A stretch of 64,000 nucleotides of DNA from Paenibacillus polymyxa (GTDB lineage Bacteria > Bacillota > Bacilli > Paenibacillales > Paenibacillaceae). The stretch lies in assembly GCF_015710975.1 (NCBI RefSeq), contig NZ_CP049783.1, positions 3,267,501 to 3,331,500 of the forward strand, written 5' to 3'. Below the pieces are notes generated by a model. That model was not told the DNA's origin. It was given only the letters and a program-made list of their open reading frames with translations, and made no database searches. Made by a program: the position numbers and the translations under genes. Of the stretch, positions 1 through 12,440 are shown in pieces. Numbering within the stretch: position 1 is the stretch's first letter; the number at the start of each line of letters is the position of its first letter.

Positions 1-1590
<1,590 letters not shown>

Positions 1591-1744
1591 AAAGATAAGG
1601 CGCAATGAAGTTTCGGATCCAGTTTTCAGGGTGTAACACCTTGAAGGTATGTAGAAGTACATACAACAAGCGTATAGCTATTCATTCACACAATCTGTGA
1701 TGAACCGAATAACCTTACGGAAGAATTTGCGAAGCAAATTCATG

Positions 1745-1861
1745 TTTGGTGGCGATAGCGGAGGGGTTCCACACGTACCCATCCCGAACACGACCGTTAA
1801 GCCCTCCAGCGCCGATGGTACTTGGACCGCAGGGTCCTGGGAGAGTAGGACGCCGCCAAGC
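1745..1861 (+). rRNA. rrf: 5S ribosomal RNA
   Basis: A 117-base 5S gene. The ends pair (TTTGGTGGC with GCCGCCAAGC), and the loop A/B region and the conserved CCGAAC of loop C are present at about 1783-1788. The 154-base spacer from 23S carries no tRNA. The tRNA cluster starts 18 bases downstream and is probably co-transcribed. Confidence 0.96.
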
Positions 1862-1879
1862 GAACTTTATAATTATTAT

Positions 1880-1955
1880 TCCCTGATAGCTCAGTTGGTA
1901 GAGCACTCGACTGTTAATCGAGTTGTCACAGGTTCGAGTCCTGTTCGGGGAGCCA
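1880..1955 (+). tRNA. tRNA-Asn (GTT)
   Basis: The cloverleaf is complete: acceptor TCCCTGA pairs with TCGGGGA, the anticodon loop is CTGTTAA, the T-loop is TTCGAGT, and CCA is encoded at 1953-1955. First of eleven tRNAs after the 5S gene. Confidence 0.97.
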
Positions 1956-1958
1956 TAT

Positions 1959-2050
1959 GGAGAGGTGTCCGAGTTGGCCGAAGGAGCACGATTGGAAATC
2001 GTGTAGGCGCCAAAAGCGTCTCGAGGGTTCGAATCCCTCTCTCTCCGCCA
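1959..2050 (+). tRNA. tRNA-Ser (GGA)
   Basis: A class II tRNA with a long variable arm (AGGCGCCAAAAGCGTCT region). The anticodon loop TTGGAAA gives GGA, and CCA is encoded at 2048-2050. Confidence 0.96.
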
Positions 2051-2067
2051 GAATTATTTTATAGCAT

Positions 2068-2139
2068 GGCCCGTTGGTCAAGGGGTTAAGACACCTCCCT
2101 TTCACGGAGGTAACAGGGGTTCGAATCCCCTACGGGTCA
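2068..2139 (+). tRNA. tRNA-Glu (TTC)
   Basis: Acceptor GGCCCGT pairs with ACGGGTC and the anticodon TTC lies in the loop after CTCCC. The 3' CCA is not encoded: the discriminator A at 2139 is followed by TAG, so the CCA-adding enzyme must complete it. Confidence 0.95.
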
Positions 2140-2148
2140 TAGTAGTAT

Positions 2149-2224
2149 GGAGGCTTAGCTCAGCTGGGAGAGCATCTGCCTTACAAGCAGAGGGTCGGGG
2201 GTTCGATCCCCTCAGCCTCCACCA
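2149..2224 (+). tRNA. tRNA-Val (TAC)
   Basis: Acceptor GGAGGCT pairs with AGCCTCC, the anticodon loop is CTTACAA, the T-loop is TTCGATC, and CCA is encoded at 2222-2224. Confidence 0.96.
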
Positions 2225-2250
2225 TTTAAAAAGTAAATACTTATTACTGT

Positions 2251-2331
<81 letters not shown>

Positions 2332-2342
2332 AAATCTATTAT

Positions 2343-2419
2343 GGAACTGTGGTGTAGAGGCCTAACATGCCTGCCTGTCACGCAGGAGATCGCGGGTTCG
2401 AATCCCGTCAGTTCCGCCA
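2343..2419 (+). tRNA. tRNA-Asp (GTC)
   Basis: Acceptor GGAACTG pairs with CAGTTCC, the anticodon loop is CTGTCAC, the discriminator is G at 2416, and CCA is encoded at 2417-2419. This is the tRNA that would match the GAC specifier proposed for the hisS-aspS T-box. Confidence 0.96.
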
Positions 2420-2447
2420 TTTTCACAAAGTTACATTACCCTGTTGG

Positions 2448-2523
2448 GAGCCATTAGCTCAGTTGGTAGAGCACCTGACTTTTAATCAGGGTGTCGAAGG
2501 TTCGAGTCCTTCATGGCTCACCA
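2448..2523 (+). tRNA. tRNA-Lys (TTT)
   Basis: Acceptor GAGCCAT pairs with ATGGCTC, the anticodon loop is CTTTTAA, and CCA is encoded at 2521-2523. Confidence 0.96.
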
Positions 2524-2558
2524 TTCATGCACTTATACGTCATGAATATAATTGTATT

Positions 2559-2633
2559 GCGGACGTGGCTCAGCGGTAGAGCATCGCCTTGCCAAGGCGA
2601 GGGTCGCGGGTTCGATTCCCGTCGTCCGCTCCA
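2559..2633 (+). tRNA. tRNA-Gly (GCC)
   Basis: Acceptor GCGGACG pairs with CGTCCGC, the anticodon loop is TTGCCAA, and CCA is encoded at 2631-2633. Confidence 0.96.
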
Positions 2634-2638
2634 TATTT

Positions 2639-2715
2639 GCGCCCTTAGCTCAGCTGGATAGAGCGTTTGACTACGAATCAAAAGGCCGGGAGTTCGAATC
2701 TCTCAGGGCGCGCCA
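2639..2715 (+). tRNA. tRNA-Arg (ACG)
   Basis: Acceptor GCGCCCT pairs with AGGGCGC. The anticodon loop CTACGAA gives ACG, whose A34 is normally edited to inosine by TadA. CCA is encoded at 2713-2715. Confidence 0.96.
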
Positions 2716-2727
2716 TTAACTTCATAA

Positions 2728-2807
2728 GCCGGTGTGGCGGAATTGGCAGACGCGCGCGACTCAAAATCGTGAGGGAAACCGTGGAGGTTCGAGTCCTCTC
2801 ACCGGCA
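2728..2807 (+). tRNA. tRNA-Leu (CAA)
   Basis: A class II tRNA with acceptor GCCGGTG pairing with CACCGGC, anticodon loop CTCAAAA and a short variable arm. The 3' CCA is not encoded after the discriminator A at 2807. Confidence 0.94.
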
Positions 2808-2814
2808 TCTATTT

Positions 2815-2888
2815 CGGGATGTAGCTCAGCTTGGTAGAGCACCTGGTTTGGGACCAGGGGGTCGCATGTTCAAATCGTGTCATCCCGA
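2815..2888 (+). tRNA. tRNA-Pro (TGG)
   Basis: Acceptor CGGGATG pairs with CATCCCG and the anticodon loop is TTTGGGA. No CCA is encoded. Last tRNA of the cluster, 10 bases before the terminator. Confidence 0.95.
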
Positions 2889-2898
2889 TTCAAAAGAA

Positions 2899-2923
2899 AG
2901 TCGCTGGAAGCAGCGGCTTTTTT
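2899..2923 (+). terminator. Terminator of the rRNA-tRNA operon
   Basis: An 8-pair stem (AGTCGCTG with CAGCGGCT, one G-T pair) with a GAAG tetraloop, followed by six T. It directly follows tRNA-Pro. Confidence 0.9.
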
Positions 2924-2949
2924 GTTTATGTTATTATCTTTTGTATAAT
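2922..2949 (+). promoter_or_regulatory. Possible promoter of bofC
   Basis: A perfect TATAAT at 2944-2949 lies about 50 bases before the bofC start. The only -35 candidate at a reasonable distance is a weak TTGTTT at 2922-2927 (16-base spacer). In other species bofC is expressed in the forespore by a sporulation sigma factor; I could not recognise such a site here. Confidence 0.35.
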
Positions 2950-3001
2950 TAAGTAATCTTCAGGTCACACTAACACAAAAAGTGGGACGGAAGGGATTAC
3001 T

Positions 3002-3703
3002 GTGAAGCGATTAAGTTGGAAAAAACAGATGAAACGGCGCTGGAAACAGTGGAGAAGAGCAGTGTGGGCATGTACTATTTTTAGTGCGGCTTGTTTACTG
3101 GCAGGTTTGGGCGTTCTGTTTTCGAATCATATGCAGGCTATGCTGTCGCACCCACTGGCTACTCCCGTTATGGCAGAGGTGGAAATGGAGGAGTTATCAT
3201 ATAGCCCGACCGAAGACCGATCCCCACAGATGCAGCTATTGCAAAGTATTCGTGCTTCCGGTATAAGCAGGAAGACCCGTTTGTTAACTACCTACGTATG
3301 TGGCACGGAGACCACTTCCTTGGGAACGTTAAGTTCAAAGCAGCTGGAAAATTTGCTGAAGCAACATCCCGATTGGAAGGGAAGGCTTAATACTAAAGGA
3401 GAAGTGTGGCTGGAGCGCAGAGTGGAAGATTTGTCAGAGTCATGCAAAGAGCGCGCATATATGGGCTTAAGCACTGATGGGCAGCTTACACTGTTTGAAG
3501 GGCTACCTAAAAAGGAAAAAGTAATTCGTACCTTTTTTCAATTGGATATAGGGTCCATGGAGACGGCCTTGCCGGAAGGGGTATATAAACAACTTCAGCA
3601 GGGAATCCGTGTACAGGATATAAATGAGTATAACAGTGTAATCTCTACTTTTAGTGATTTTGCAGTGGAGCGAACACAGAGGGTATTAAAGCAGCATTAT
3701 TGA
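3002..3703 (+). CDS. bofC: BofC, sporulation checkpoint protein
   Basis: BofC is a secreted forespore protein that restrains the SpoIVB protease and so helps time pro-sigma-K activation in B. subtilis. The match rests on conserved stretches: TTYVCG near residue 97, an HPDW motif near 125, VEDLSESCK near 140, FFQLD near 178 and EYNSVISTFSDFA near the C-terminus. A basic N-terminus and one hydrophobic segment (about residues 20-42) look like a signal anchor facing the intermembrane space. At 233 residues it is longer than B. subtilis BofC (about 170). The start is GTG behind GGAAGGG. The position directly upstream of the ruv genes agrees with Bacillus. Confidence 0.88.
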   Translation: MKRLSWKKQMKRRWKQWRRAVWACTIFSAACLLAGLGVLFSNHMQAMLSHPLATPVMAEVEMEELSYSPTEDRSPQMQLLQSIRASGISRKTRLLTTYVCGTETTSLGTLSSKQLENLLKQHPDWKGRLNTKGEVWLERRVEDLSESCKERAYMGLSTDGQLTLFEGLPKKEKVIRTFFQLDIGSMETALPEGVYKQLQQGIRVQDINEYNSVISTFSDFAVERTQRVLKQHY

Positions 3704-3717
3704 TTACACCAAGTACG

Positions 3718-3765
3718 GAGACGTTAGGCTTTGCCCACGAGGTGAGGTTTGTAGCGTCTCTTTTT
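3718..3765 (+). terminator. Likely terminator after bofC
   Basis: A 9-pair stem (3718-3726 with 3752-3760, GAGACGTTA with TAGCGTCTC, one G-T pair) is followed at once by TTTTTAT. The 25-base loop is long. It would separate bofC from the ruvC transcript. Confidence 0.55.
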
Positions 3766-3933
3766 ATGTTTTCACTCATGGTTAAACTTTTTCCTCTATT
3801 AGATACAAAGTTTTGTTATAATGAAAAGAACGACACATATGTTCGCTTTATATGGGATTTGGTCATGTATATTGACGATAGTGCTGGCTGTTGGTTAGTT
3901 ACGTCATGTTTGAGCGATAGGGGAGAGATTTTT

Positions 3934-4437
3934 TTGCGTTTTCTAGGAATTGATCCGGGTATTGCCATTGTGGGCTTCGGATTTGTAGACAAGGTTGGTA
4001 GTAAGGTGGTTCCTGTGCAGTATGGCTGCATCCAGACGGAGGCACACACCCCCGAAGAAGACAGGCTGCTTCATGTATATGAAGGCATGTTGCAATTAAT
4101 TGATAAGTATAAGCCGGATGCGGTAGCATTGGAGAAGCTCTTTTTTAATCGCAACGTTACAACGGCTATGTCCGTAAGTCAGGCACGTGGAGTGCTGGTA
4201 TTAGCTGCCAAACAACGTAATTTGCCTATAGGGGAATACACGCCGATGCAGGTAAAGCAGGCTATTGTAGGGTATGGCAAGGCGGAGAAGAAGCAGGTAC
4301 AGGAGATGGTTAGAATGTTTCTAAAGCTCCAAGCTGTGCCCAAACCGGATGATGTAGCGGATGCTTTGGCAGTGGCTATTTGTCATGCGCATTCCTATGG
4401 ACTAAATTCAAAATTAAATGAGGTATTACGAAAATGA
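3934..4437 (+). CDS. ruvC: RuvC, Holliday junction endonuclease
   Basis: RuvC cuts four-way DNA junctions in the last step of recombination and works with the RuvAB motor. The reading frame is open far upstream, but the family start MRFLGIDPG falls at a TTG at 3934 with AGGGGAGA just before it, giving the usual length of 167 residues. The acidic catalytic residues are in place: D7, E67, and D140/D143 in KPDDVADA. The stop overlaps the ruvA start (ATGA), so ruvC and ruvA are translationally coupled. Bacillus subtilis has no RuvC and uses RecU, so this separates the organism from Bacillus proper. Confidence 0.95.
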   Translation: MRFLGIDPGIAIVGFGFVDKVGSKVVPVQYGCIQTEAHTPEEDRLLHVYEGMLQLIDKYKPDAVALEKLFFNRNVTTAMSVSQARGVLVLAAKQRNLPIGEYTPMQVKQAIVGYGKAEKKQVQEMVRMFLKLQAVPKPDDVADALAVAICHAHSYGLNSKLNEVLRK

Positions 4438-5048
4438 TAGATTTCTTGCGTGGTTCTGTAGCTCACTTGGAAAATGAATATGTCGTTTTGGATGTGCAGG
4501 GTGTAGGGTATCGGGTATTTTGTCCCAATCCTTACGCGTTCGCCAAAACGGAAGGACCGGTGGTTATTTACACTCATCATCATGTAAGGGAAGATGCTAT
4601 TTTACTGTTTGGGTTTGCAACCCGTGAGGAGCAGCAATTATTCCGTAAACTGATCGATGTATCTGGTATTGGACCGCGTGTGGCACTTGGGATTTTGGGA
4701 GGCGGTACGCCTGCTCATGTGGTGACGGCGATTTATCAGGAGAATATCACATTTCTCACCAAATTACCGGGAATTGGTAAAAAGACGGCACAACGTATGA
4801 TTCTAGATTTGAAAGACAAGCTGGACGGTATTGGGACGTTGGGAATGGCTACCGGATTGTTTGCGGAGCCTGTTGTAGAAGAAGGTCAAGGTTCGTATTG
4901 GAGTGAGGCGCGTGAAGCGCTTAAGGCGCTCGGTTACACGGATGCTGAGCTAGATAAGGTATGGAGCAAAATGAAGAAAGATGCGAAACCTGATGATTCA
5001 GCGGATATTTTGATGAAACGGGCTTTGCAACTGTTGTTTGCCGGATAG
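4434..5048 (+). CDS. ruvA: RuvA, Holliday junction recognition subunit
   Basis: RuvA binds the four-way junction as a tetramer and loads the RuvB motor. The N-terminal OB-fold begins MIDFLRG. Two helix-hairpin-helix motifs follow (IDVSGIGPRVAL near residue 75 and LTKLPGIGKKTAQ near residue 110), and a C-terminal RuvB-binding domain ends the protein (EAREALKALGYTDAE). The length of 204 residues is normal. The ATG overlaps the ruvC stop by four bases and ruvB starts 50 bases later. Confidence 0.96.
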   Translation: MIDFLRGSVAHLENEYVVLDVQGVGYRVFCPNPYAFAKTEGPVVIYTHHHVREDAILLFGFATREEQQLFRKLIDVSGIGPRVALGILGGGTPAHVVTAIYQENITFLTKLPGIGKKTAQRMILDLKDKLDGIGTLGMATGLFAEPVVEEGQGSYWSEAREALKALGYTDAELDKVWSKMKKDAKPDDSADILMKRALQLLFAG

Positions 5049-5098
5049 GACGCTGATGTCCGTGGATAGGATTCTGGTAAAAAGAGGAGCGATGGAAT

Positions 5099-6106
5099 AT
5101 GGATGACCGGATTATTTCCGCCAATTTGATGATGGAAGACCAGACGGCGGAGTTAAGCCTTCGCCCCCGTTATCTAAATGAATATATCGGGCAAAATCAG
5201 GTTAAGGAAAATCTGAAAGTATATATTGAAGCAGCCAAGATGCGTAAAGAAGCATTGGACCATGTATTATTGTACGGACCGCCTGGATTGGGTAAAACCA
5301 CGCTGGCTAACATTATCGCCAATGAGTTGGGGGTTAATTTACGTACGACTTCAGGCCCTGCAATTGAAAGACCAGGAGATTTGGCAGCATTGCTGACCAA
5401 CCTGCAAGAGGGGGATGTTTTGTTCATTGATGAAATTCATCGCCTTCATCGTACAGTGGAAGAAGTGATGTATCCGGCGATGGAAGATTTTGCGTTGGAC
5501 ATTATGATTGGCAAAGGTCCGAGTGCACGTTCGGTGCGTTTGGATTTGCCTCCCTTTACTCTTATAGGTGCTACTACACGGGCTGGGTTGCTCTCTGCGC
5601 CATTACGTGACCGATTTGGCGTTATTAGTCGGTTAGAGTTTTATACGACAGACGAGCTGGCTTACATCGTGTCTAGGAATGCGGATATTATGGAAATTGA
5701 GATTGTCGGGGACGCGGCGGAGGAAATTGCATTGCGTTCACGGGGAACACCGCGGATTGCCAACCGACTGTTAAAAAGGGTACGTGATTTTGCCCAAGTG
5801 GCCGGAGACGGTATTATTCATTCAGAGTTGGCTGCTGAGGCACTAAGGAGACTTCAAATAGATCCACTCGGGCTGGATGAAATTGATCATAAAATGCTTA
5901 AGGCTATGATTCATTCATTCCGGGGCGGACCTGTAGGATTGGACACCATTGCTGCGACCATTGGCGAAGAGAGCCAGACGATTGAGGATGTGTATGAGCC
6001 TTATTTGTTACAAATTGGTCTTTTACAAAGAACACCTCGGGGACGAACGGTGACTCCGGCGGCATATGCTCACCTTGGAATTCCAATGCCAACAGACCCA
6101 CGGTGA
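5099..6106 (+). CDS. ruvB: RuvB, branch migration AAA+ ATPase
   Basis: RuvB is the hexameric ATPase that drives branch migration of Holliday junctions bound by RuvA. The Walker A motif GPPGLGKTT is at residues 60-68, Walker B with D111-E112 is followed by the family HRLHR, and [18 protein letters not shown] is the sensor and arginine-finger region. A winged-helix domain closes the protein ([10 protein letters not shown]). The length of 335 is typical. The ATG lies 8 bases after AGAGGAG. Downstream, 6107-6331 holds no gene that I can see. Confidence 0.97.
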   Translation: MDDRIISANLMMEDQTAELSLRPRYLNEYIGQNQVKENLKVYIEAAKMRKEALDHVLLYGPPGLGKTTLANIIANELGVNLRTTSGPAIERPGDLAALLTNLQEGDVLFIDEIHRLHRTVEEVMYPAMEDFALDIMIGKGPSARSVRLDLPPFTLIGATTRAGLLSAPLRDRFGVISRLEFYTTDELAYIVSRNADIMEIEIVGDAAEEIALRSRGTPRIANRLLKRVRDFAQVAGDGIIHSELAAEALRRLQIDPLGLDEIDHKMLKAMIHSFRGGPVGLDTIAATIGEESQTIEDVYEPYLLQIGLLQRTPRGRTVTPAAYAHLGIPMPTDPR

Positions 6107-6331
6107 CTAGAAAACCATGGTGCACTTTTAAAAATCATTGAATGCTATTCGTAAGTATGGCGATATGAAATGGATAGACAGATAAATTGAGGTAAGAAGT
6201 GTGTAAGTCCGATTCGAGCGGGTTCAAAATTTGGTTTATTCCGCCGATGTATTTAAAGGGAAATACGCAGGTCGAGATCCGATAAATCATGTAATAAAAG
6301 TGCTAGTCAGCTAGAATTGGGGGAGCTAGAA

Positions 6332-8425
6332 ATGAGTGGAGAAACATTGAACCGAAAAAAAACTTTCGGAGCGTGGACAGGCGGCTTCAAACGAGCAGCA
6401 GTTATTATGGTATTAGCTACAGCTTGCATACCTTGGTCTTCGGGCGTTCACGCTGCTGCCGCCCAAGAAGATATTCGTGTAGTGATCTTTGCGGATCTAG
6501 GTAGTAAATATAAAGCGACAGTCCCCGCTGTAACTTTGAAATCATCAGGAAGCCTGAGTGTCGGCCAGAACAGTGGGGGAAGCTTTCAGGCTTGGATGGG
6601 ACTGCCGGACAGTACGGCTCGTTTTAGTGTAGACAGCTATCGAGTGAAGGTATTTGAAGGAAATGAAGCGACTGCGATAAAAGCGGCTCAAGCTCTGCAA
6701 AAGACTAATGATAAACCTACTGTTTTTATCGGTTCAAAAAACGGTAGCTCTGTCTATCAAGTGTATGCAGGATTATATGCTAGTGAACAGTCGGCACAGG
6801 CTGCTGTGCAGCGGATTTCCTTAGCAACCGGAGCACAGGCCGAAGTTAAGGGAAACAAACATTGGTCGACGGGAAGCTACGGAACCGAGCAGGAGGCTAA
6901 TCTTGTTCGCACGACTATTGCTGCCGCAGGCTTTGATGCTTTTACAGTAATTCAATCAAGAGGCCAGTACGCTGTATGGGTTGGAGAAGAAAGTAATGAC
7001 AGCAAGCTGTCGGCCTTGAAAACAGAACTGGAGAGCAAGCAGCCCAGACTCACCCTTTCCAAAGTGAATACTACTCAAACTGGTCTGATTCTAAGACAGG
7101 AAGCAGGAGTAACGACAGGCTCACAGGCGATGTCTCATTACATGCTAAGTGGCTCTAATAACAGCAAGGTAATTGTCAACGGCGGTAATAATGGAATCCA
7201 AGTGGTCGAAAGATCACAGCGTATATATCGCGGCGACATGGAGATTGGCATGACGTCAGGACAGCTGGCGCTTGTAAATGAAGTCCCTTTGGAGCAGTAT
7301 TTGTATTCCGTAGTAGGAGCAGAGGTCTATTCTTCATGGCCAGATGAAGCGCTCAAGGCTCAAGCGGTAGCTGCTCGCAGTTATGCGCTTGCCCAAGGCA
7401 ATCGGTTTCAGATCGGCAATGTGGTAGATGGCACCCTAAGCCAAGCTTACAACGGTAAGAGCTCAGAACATGCGAATGTCAACGAGGCTGTAGAGGCAAC
7501 AGCTGGTGAAGTTATTAAGAGTGGCGGCAAAGTGGTCGAAGCTGTATTCTCTTCTAATGCGGGCGGTGTGACAGCAGATGCTTCCGAGGTGTGGAATAGT
7601 GGTGGTGAGGCGTTTGCGAGCGTGGACAGCTCAGGAGATACTTCGGCACAAAAAGGAGCACAAGAGTGGTATCACGTACTTCTCTCCAGTGGCAAGACAG
7701 GCTATATTCGCGAGGATAATGCTAAGGAGCTGGAGGGAGTCACAGAAGCAGGGTTAGACAAAATCACCGTCACTGCGGAAAATACAAATGTGCGTCCTAT
7801 TCCCCAAATCCAATCAACGGTTACACCCGTAGCAAAGGCGCAGCCGGGCGAAGAGATGATTGTTTTGGAAAAGGTGCCTCAATCCGGAGATTATGCATGG
7901 GTTAGAGGCCCCTTTACAGCAGCTCAAATCGCTAAGTCCTTGCAAGGAAAAATAACTGGCACGGTACCATCCTCTATTAATCACCTTGATGTCACCAAAC
8001 GAGGTCCGTCAGGGCGAGTATTGGAGGTTGAAGCAGATGGCACCCCTTTAAAAGTGAAATATCCGGACATGTATCGCTCAGCGATGGGGGGACTGCCGAG
8101 CACACTGTTTGATATTGCGAGTACCGGCAGTTATACTGTATTAGGCGCTGATGGAGTTACTACTCATATAAGCGGCACACAAGGCACCCAAATTCTGTCT
8201 GCATCTGGCACCAGCACTTCAAGTGGTAACGGGGTGGTCGTCATGAATGAAGATCGCCATGCACGAGTCATCGACAAAACGCAAAGCTTTATTTTTACAG
8301 GTAAAGGGAATGGTCATGGCTTGGGCTTATCACAATGGGGGGCCAACGGTTTGGCAGAGCAGGGGTATGATTACAAGAAAATTTTGCAACACTATTACAA
8401 AAATGTGGATATAGTTAAGGACTGA
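6332..8425 (+). CDS. SpoIID/LytB-type protein with SPOR-like region
   Basis: SpoIID proteins are lytic transglycosylases that thin peptidoglycan during engulfment; LytB-type relatives modify amidases. After a basic N-terminus and signal peptide (cleavage near HAAAAQ), residues 110-230 hold two SPOR-like segments with repeated aromatic YQVYAG and YAVWVG strands. The SpoIID core starts near residue 290 ([15 protein letters not shown], with the likely catalytic Glu; [11 protein letters not shown]). It is interrupted by an SH3-like stretch (about 450-540) and ends with the family tail [13 protein letters not shown]. At 697 residues it is about twice the length of SpoIID. A TTG lies 15 bases upstream, but GGGGGAG sits 6 bases before the ATG used here. 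It is not the classical spoIID locus, so the role in sporulation is inferred. Confidence 0.85.
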   Translation: MSGETLNRKKTFGAWTGGFKRAAVIMVLATACIPWSSGVHAAAAQEDIRVVIFADLGSKYKATVPAVTLKSSGSLSVGQNSGGSFQAWMGLPDSTARFSVDSYRVKVFEGNEATAIKAAQALQKTNDKPTVFIGSKNGSSVYQVYAGLYASEQSAQAAVQRISLATGAQAEVKGNKHWSTGSYGTEQEANLVRTTIAAAGFDAFTVIQSRGQYAVWVGEESNDSKLSALKTELESKQPRLTLSKVNTTQTGLILRQEAGVTTGSQAMSHYMLSGSNNSKVIVNGGNNGIQVVERSQRIYRGDMEIGMTSGQLALVNEVPLEQYLYSVVGAEVYSSWPDEALKAQAVAARSYALAQGNRFQIGNVVDGTLSQAYNGKSSEHANVNEAVEATAGEVIKSGGKVVEAVFSSNAGGVTADASEVWNSGGEAFASVDSSGDTSAQKGAQEWYHVLLSSGKTGYIREDNAKELEGVTEAGLDKITVTAENTNVRPIPQIQSTVTPVAKAQPGEEMIVLEKVPQSGDYAWVRGPFTAAQIAKSLQGKITGTVPSSINHLDVTKRGPSGRVLEVEADGTPLKVKYPDMYRSAMGGLPSTLFDIASTGSYTVLGADGVTTHISGTQGTQILSASGTSTSSGNGVVVMNEDRHARVIDKTQSFIFTGKGNGHGLGLSQWGANGLAEQGYDYKKILQHYYKNVDIVKD

Positions 8426-8432
8426 CCAATAT

Positions 8433-10621
<2,189 letters not shown>

Positions 10622-10656
10622 GTTTTAGGGGAGAGTATACGAAAGGGGGATTTAAT

Positions 10657-10992
10657 GTGTTTCATTTTGCTACAGCTGCGGCTGCACCTGGTGGAGCTGG
10701 CGGACTTTTTCAAATGATCTGGCCACTGGCTCTGATGTTTGTAATCTTCTATTTCTTGCTGATTCGTCCGAATCAGAAAAAACAAAAGCAGCGTCAATCG
10801 ATGCTTCAAGCTTTGAAAAAGGGAGATAAAGTAATTACAATCGGAGGTCTTCACGGTACAATTGTGGAGATTACGGACGATGTGGTTGTTTTGCGTGTGA
10901 ATGATGTGACAAAGCTGACCTTTGACCGCAGTGCAATTAGTAATGCGATTGCAAAAGACACTGCAACTGAGGAAGTTGTTTCTAAATCGTAA
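10657..10992 (+). CDS. yajC: YajC, preprotein translocase accessory subunit
   Basis: YajC is a small membrane protein that associates with SecDF and the SecYEG channel. The 111 residues contain one transmembrane segment (about 12-32, ending in the typical FYFLLIRPNQKKQK) and a cytoplasmic domain with KKGDKVITIGGLHG. The start is GTG at 10657 behind GAAAGGGGG; an ATG two bases upstream is in another frame. It is the last gene before a strong terminator. Confidence 0.95.
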   Translation: MFHFATAAAAPGGAGGLFQMIWPLALMFVIFYFLLIRPNQKKQKQRQSMLQALKKGDKVITIGGLHGTIVEITDDVVVLRVNDVTKLTFDRSAISNAIAKDTATEEVVSKS

Positions 10993-11009
10993 TATGCGAT
11001 TGTAATGCA

Positions 11010-11042
11010 AAAACCGAGCCTTAGAGGAGGCTCGGTTTTTTT
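11010..11042 (+). terminator. Terminator after yajC
   Basis: A 10-pair stem (AAACCGAGCC with GGCTCGGTTT) with an 8-base loop and a run of seven T. The A-rich left side would also give a T-tail on the other strand, so it probably also ends the convergent TIGR04086-type gene. Confidence 0.93.
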
Positions 11043-11061
11043 GTGTTGCATACATGTCGAC

Positions 11062-11451
11062 TTACTTGCTGAAGTTAATGCCAAACATCCCGCCACCTGC
11101 TCCTATGACAAACGCGATTCCTAAGTGCATTAGGTCTTTACCGTTCATGCCTGCATCCAATGCCAAAAAACCGACTAGAAGAACGATTAGTCCATACAGA
11201 ATGCCTGTAATACCGCCTTGATACCAGCCTTTGTTCGTGGATCTTTTACCAGCGACGAAGCCGCCAGATAGCATGGCGAATGCGTGGACGATGTACGTAT
11301 ACAATGATAAATCCTGTTCTTGCATCTGTGTCATCCACAAGAGTATTGAAAGAATCAATGCGCCAAACAGCATCCATGCAAAGGCATAAAATAAGCCGGA
11401 TAAAATGGGATGGGCCAGACGAAACGAACACCAGCGGCGAATGAGCTCCAT
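11062..11451 (-). CDS. TIGR04086-type small membrane protein
   Basis: A 129-residue membrane protein with four hydrophobic segments and glycine-rich turns (SGGFVAGKRS, GGITGILYG, FVIGAGGGMFG). This pattern matches the TIGR04086 family, represented by B. subtilis YrzE at the same place next to yajC. No biochemical function is known. The start is the ATG preceded by AGGAGGAATTATCC. The gene is convergent with yajC and divergent from the DUF421 gene at 11658. Confidence 0.75.
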   Translation of the reverse strand: MELIRRWCSFRLAHPILSGLFYAFAWMLFGALILSILLWMTQMQEQDLSLYTYIVHAFAMLSGGFVAGKRSTNKGWYQGGITGILYGLIVLLVGFLALDAGMNGKDLMHLGIAFVIGAGGGMFGINFSK

Positions 11452-11657
11452 GGATAATTCCTCCTGTACCAAGGTTTGAACTATTATCATTCTATGGCCA
11501 AGCTTCCCGGGTTAGTACCAAGTCGTAAGCAGTCTTTCTCTTTATTTCAATAATTTAGCCTTTTGTTTTTTGTATGAGCCAAGTGAGGAACGGTCAGAAT
11601 ACGTGTACAATGAACGACTAATGTCTTGTCGCAAGTACAGGAGAGGAGGCGAACCTA

Positions 11658-12434
11658 TTGAGTCACGATATTTTTGCTCATATTTTTCGGACGCTGCTCA
11701 TGTATTTTATTGTATATCTGGTGATGCGCTTGATGGGTAAAAGGGAGATCGGAAAACTGTCTGTTTTCGATCTCGTCATATCCATTATGATTGCGGAAAT
11801 TGCTGTGTTCAGCCTGGAGGATATAAAACGTCCACTTTATGAAGGGTTGATTCCTTTAGGAGTGCTGTTAATTTTGCAAATCGGGATTTCCTATTTCAGT
11901 CTGAAAAGTCGGCGTCTGCGCTTACTATTTGATGGTAGGCCCAGTGTATTGTTCTCCAATGGACAACTAAACAAGGACGAAATGGCGAAGCAGCGTTATA
12001 ACTTAGATGACTTGCTGTTACAACTTCGTGAACAAAATATAGAAAGTTTGGACGAGGTTGAATATGTCATTCTGGAAACAACAGGTAAACTCACGGTGAT
12101 TAGCAAGGATATTTACGATGGCGCTAAACGCGAAAAAATAAAGCAGGAACAAAGCGAGAATGATTTGATAAGCAAAGAGCACCAGGAAAATAGAGTCCAC
12201 CCTTCTCCACAAATCGGTGGAAAGTTTAGATATGAGGGACTGCCGATTCCATTAATTATGGATGGCAAGGTGCTGGATCGAAATTTGGAACGGATGGATA
12301 TGAACCGTTTTTGGCTTAAAAATCAGATTCAAGCGAAGGGACACAAAGATTTTAAGGATGTTTTCTTATGCTCGGTCAACCATAGAGGGGATGTATATAT
12401 TACACCACCGGTCTATGGAGAATCTTCAGATTAG
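11658..12434 (+). CDS. DUF421 (YetF-type) membrane protein
   Basis: A 258-residue protein with three N-terminal transmembrane segments (within residues 8-85) followed by the cytoplasmic DUF421/YetF domain, recognised by RLMGKREIGKLSVFDLVI and GRPSVLFSNGQLNKDEM. B. subtilis YrbG occupies the same position beside spoVB. The molecular role is not established; B. subtilis family members are linked to the spore envelope and germination. A lysine- and glutamate-rich linker at about 155-180 separates two parts of the C-terminal domain. The start is TTG at 11658, behind GAGAGGAGG. Confidence 0.82.
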   Translation: MSHDIFAHIFRTLLMYFIVYLVMRLMGKREIGKLSVFDLVISIMIAEIAVFSLEDIKRPLYEGLIPLGVLLILQIGISYFSLKSRRLRLLFDGRPSVLFSNGQLNKDEMAKQRYNLDDLLLQLREQNIESLDEVEYVILETTGKLTVISKDIYDGAKREKIKQEQSENDLISKEHQENRVHPSPQIGGKFRYEGLPIPLIMDGKVLDRNLERMDMNRFWLKNQIQAKGHKDFKDVFLCSVNHRGDVYITPPVYGESSD

Positions 12435-12440
12435 CTTATT

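Noticed and set aside
3700..3933. N-terminal extension of RuvC from 3700
   Set aside because: It would add 78 residues that no RuvC has; the TTG at 3934 gives the family start.
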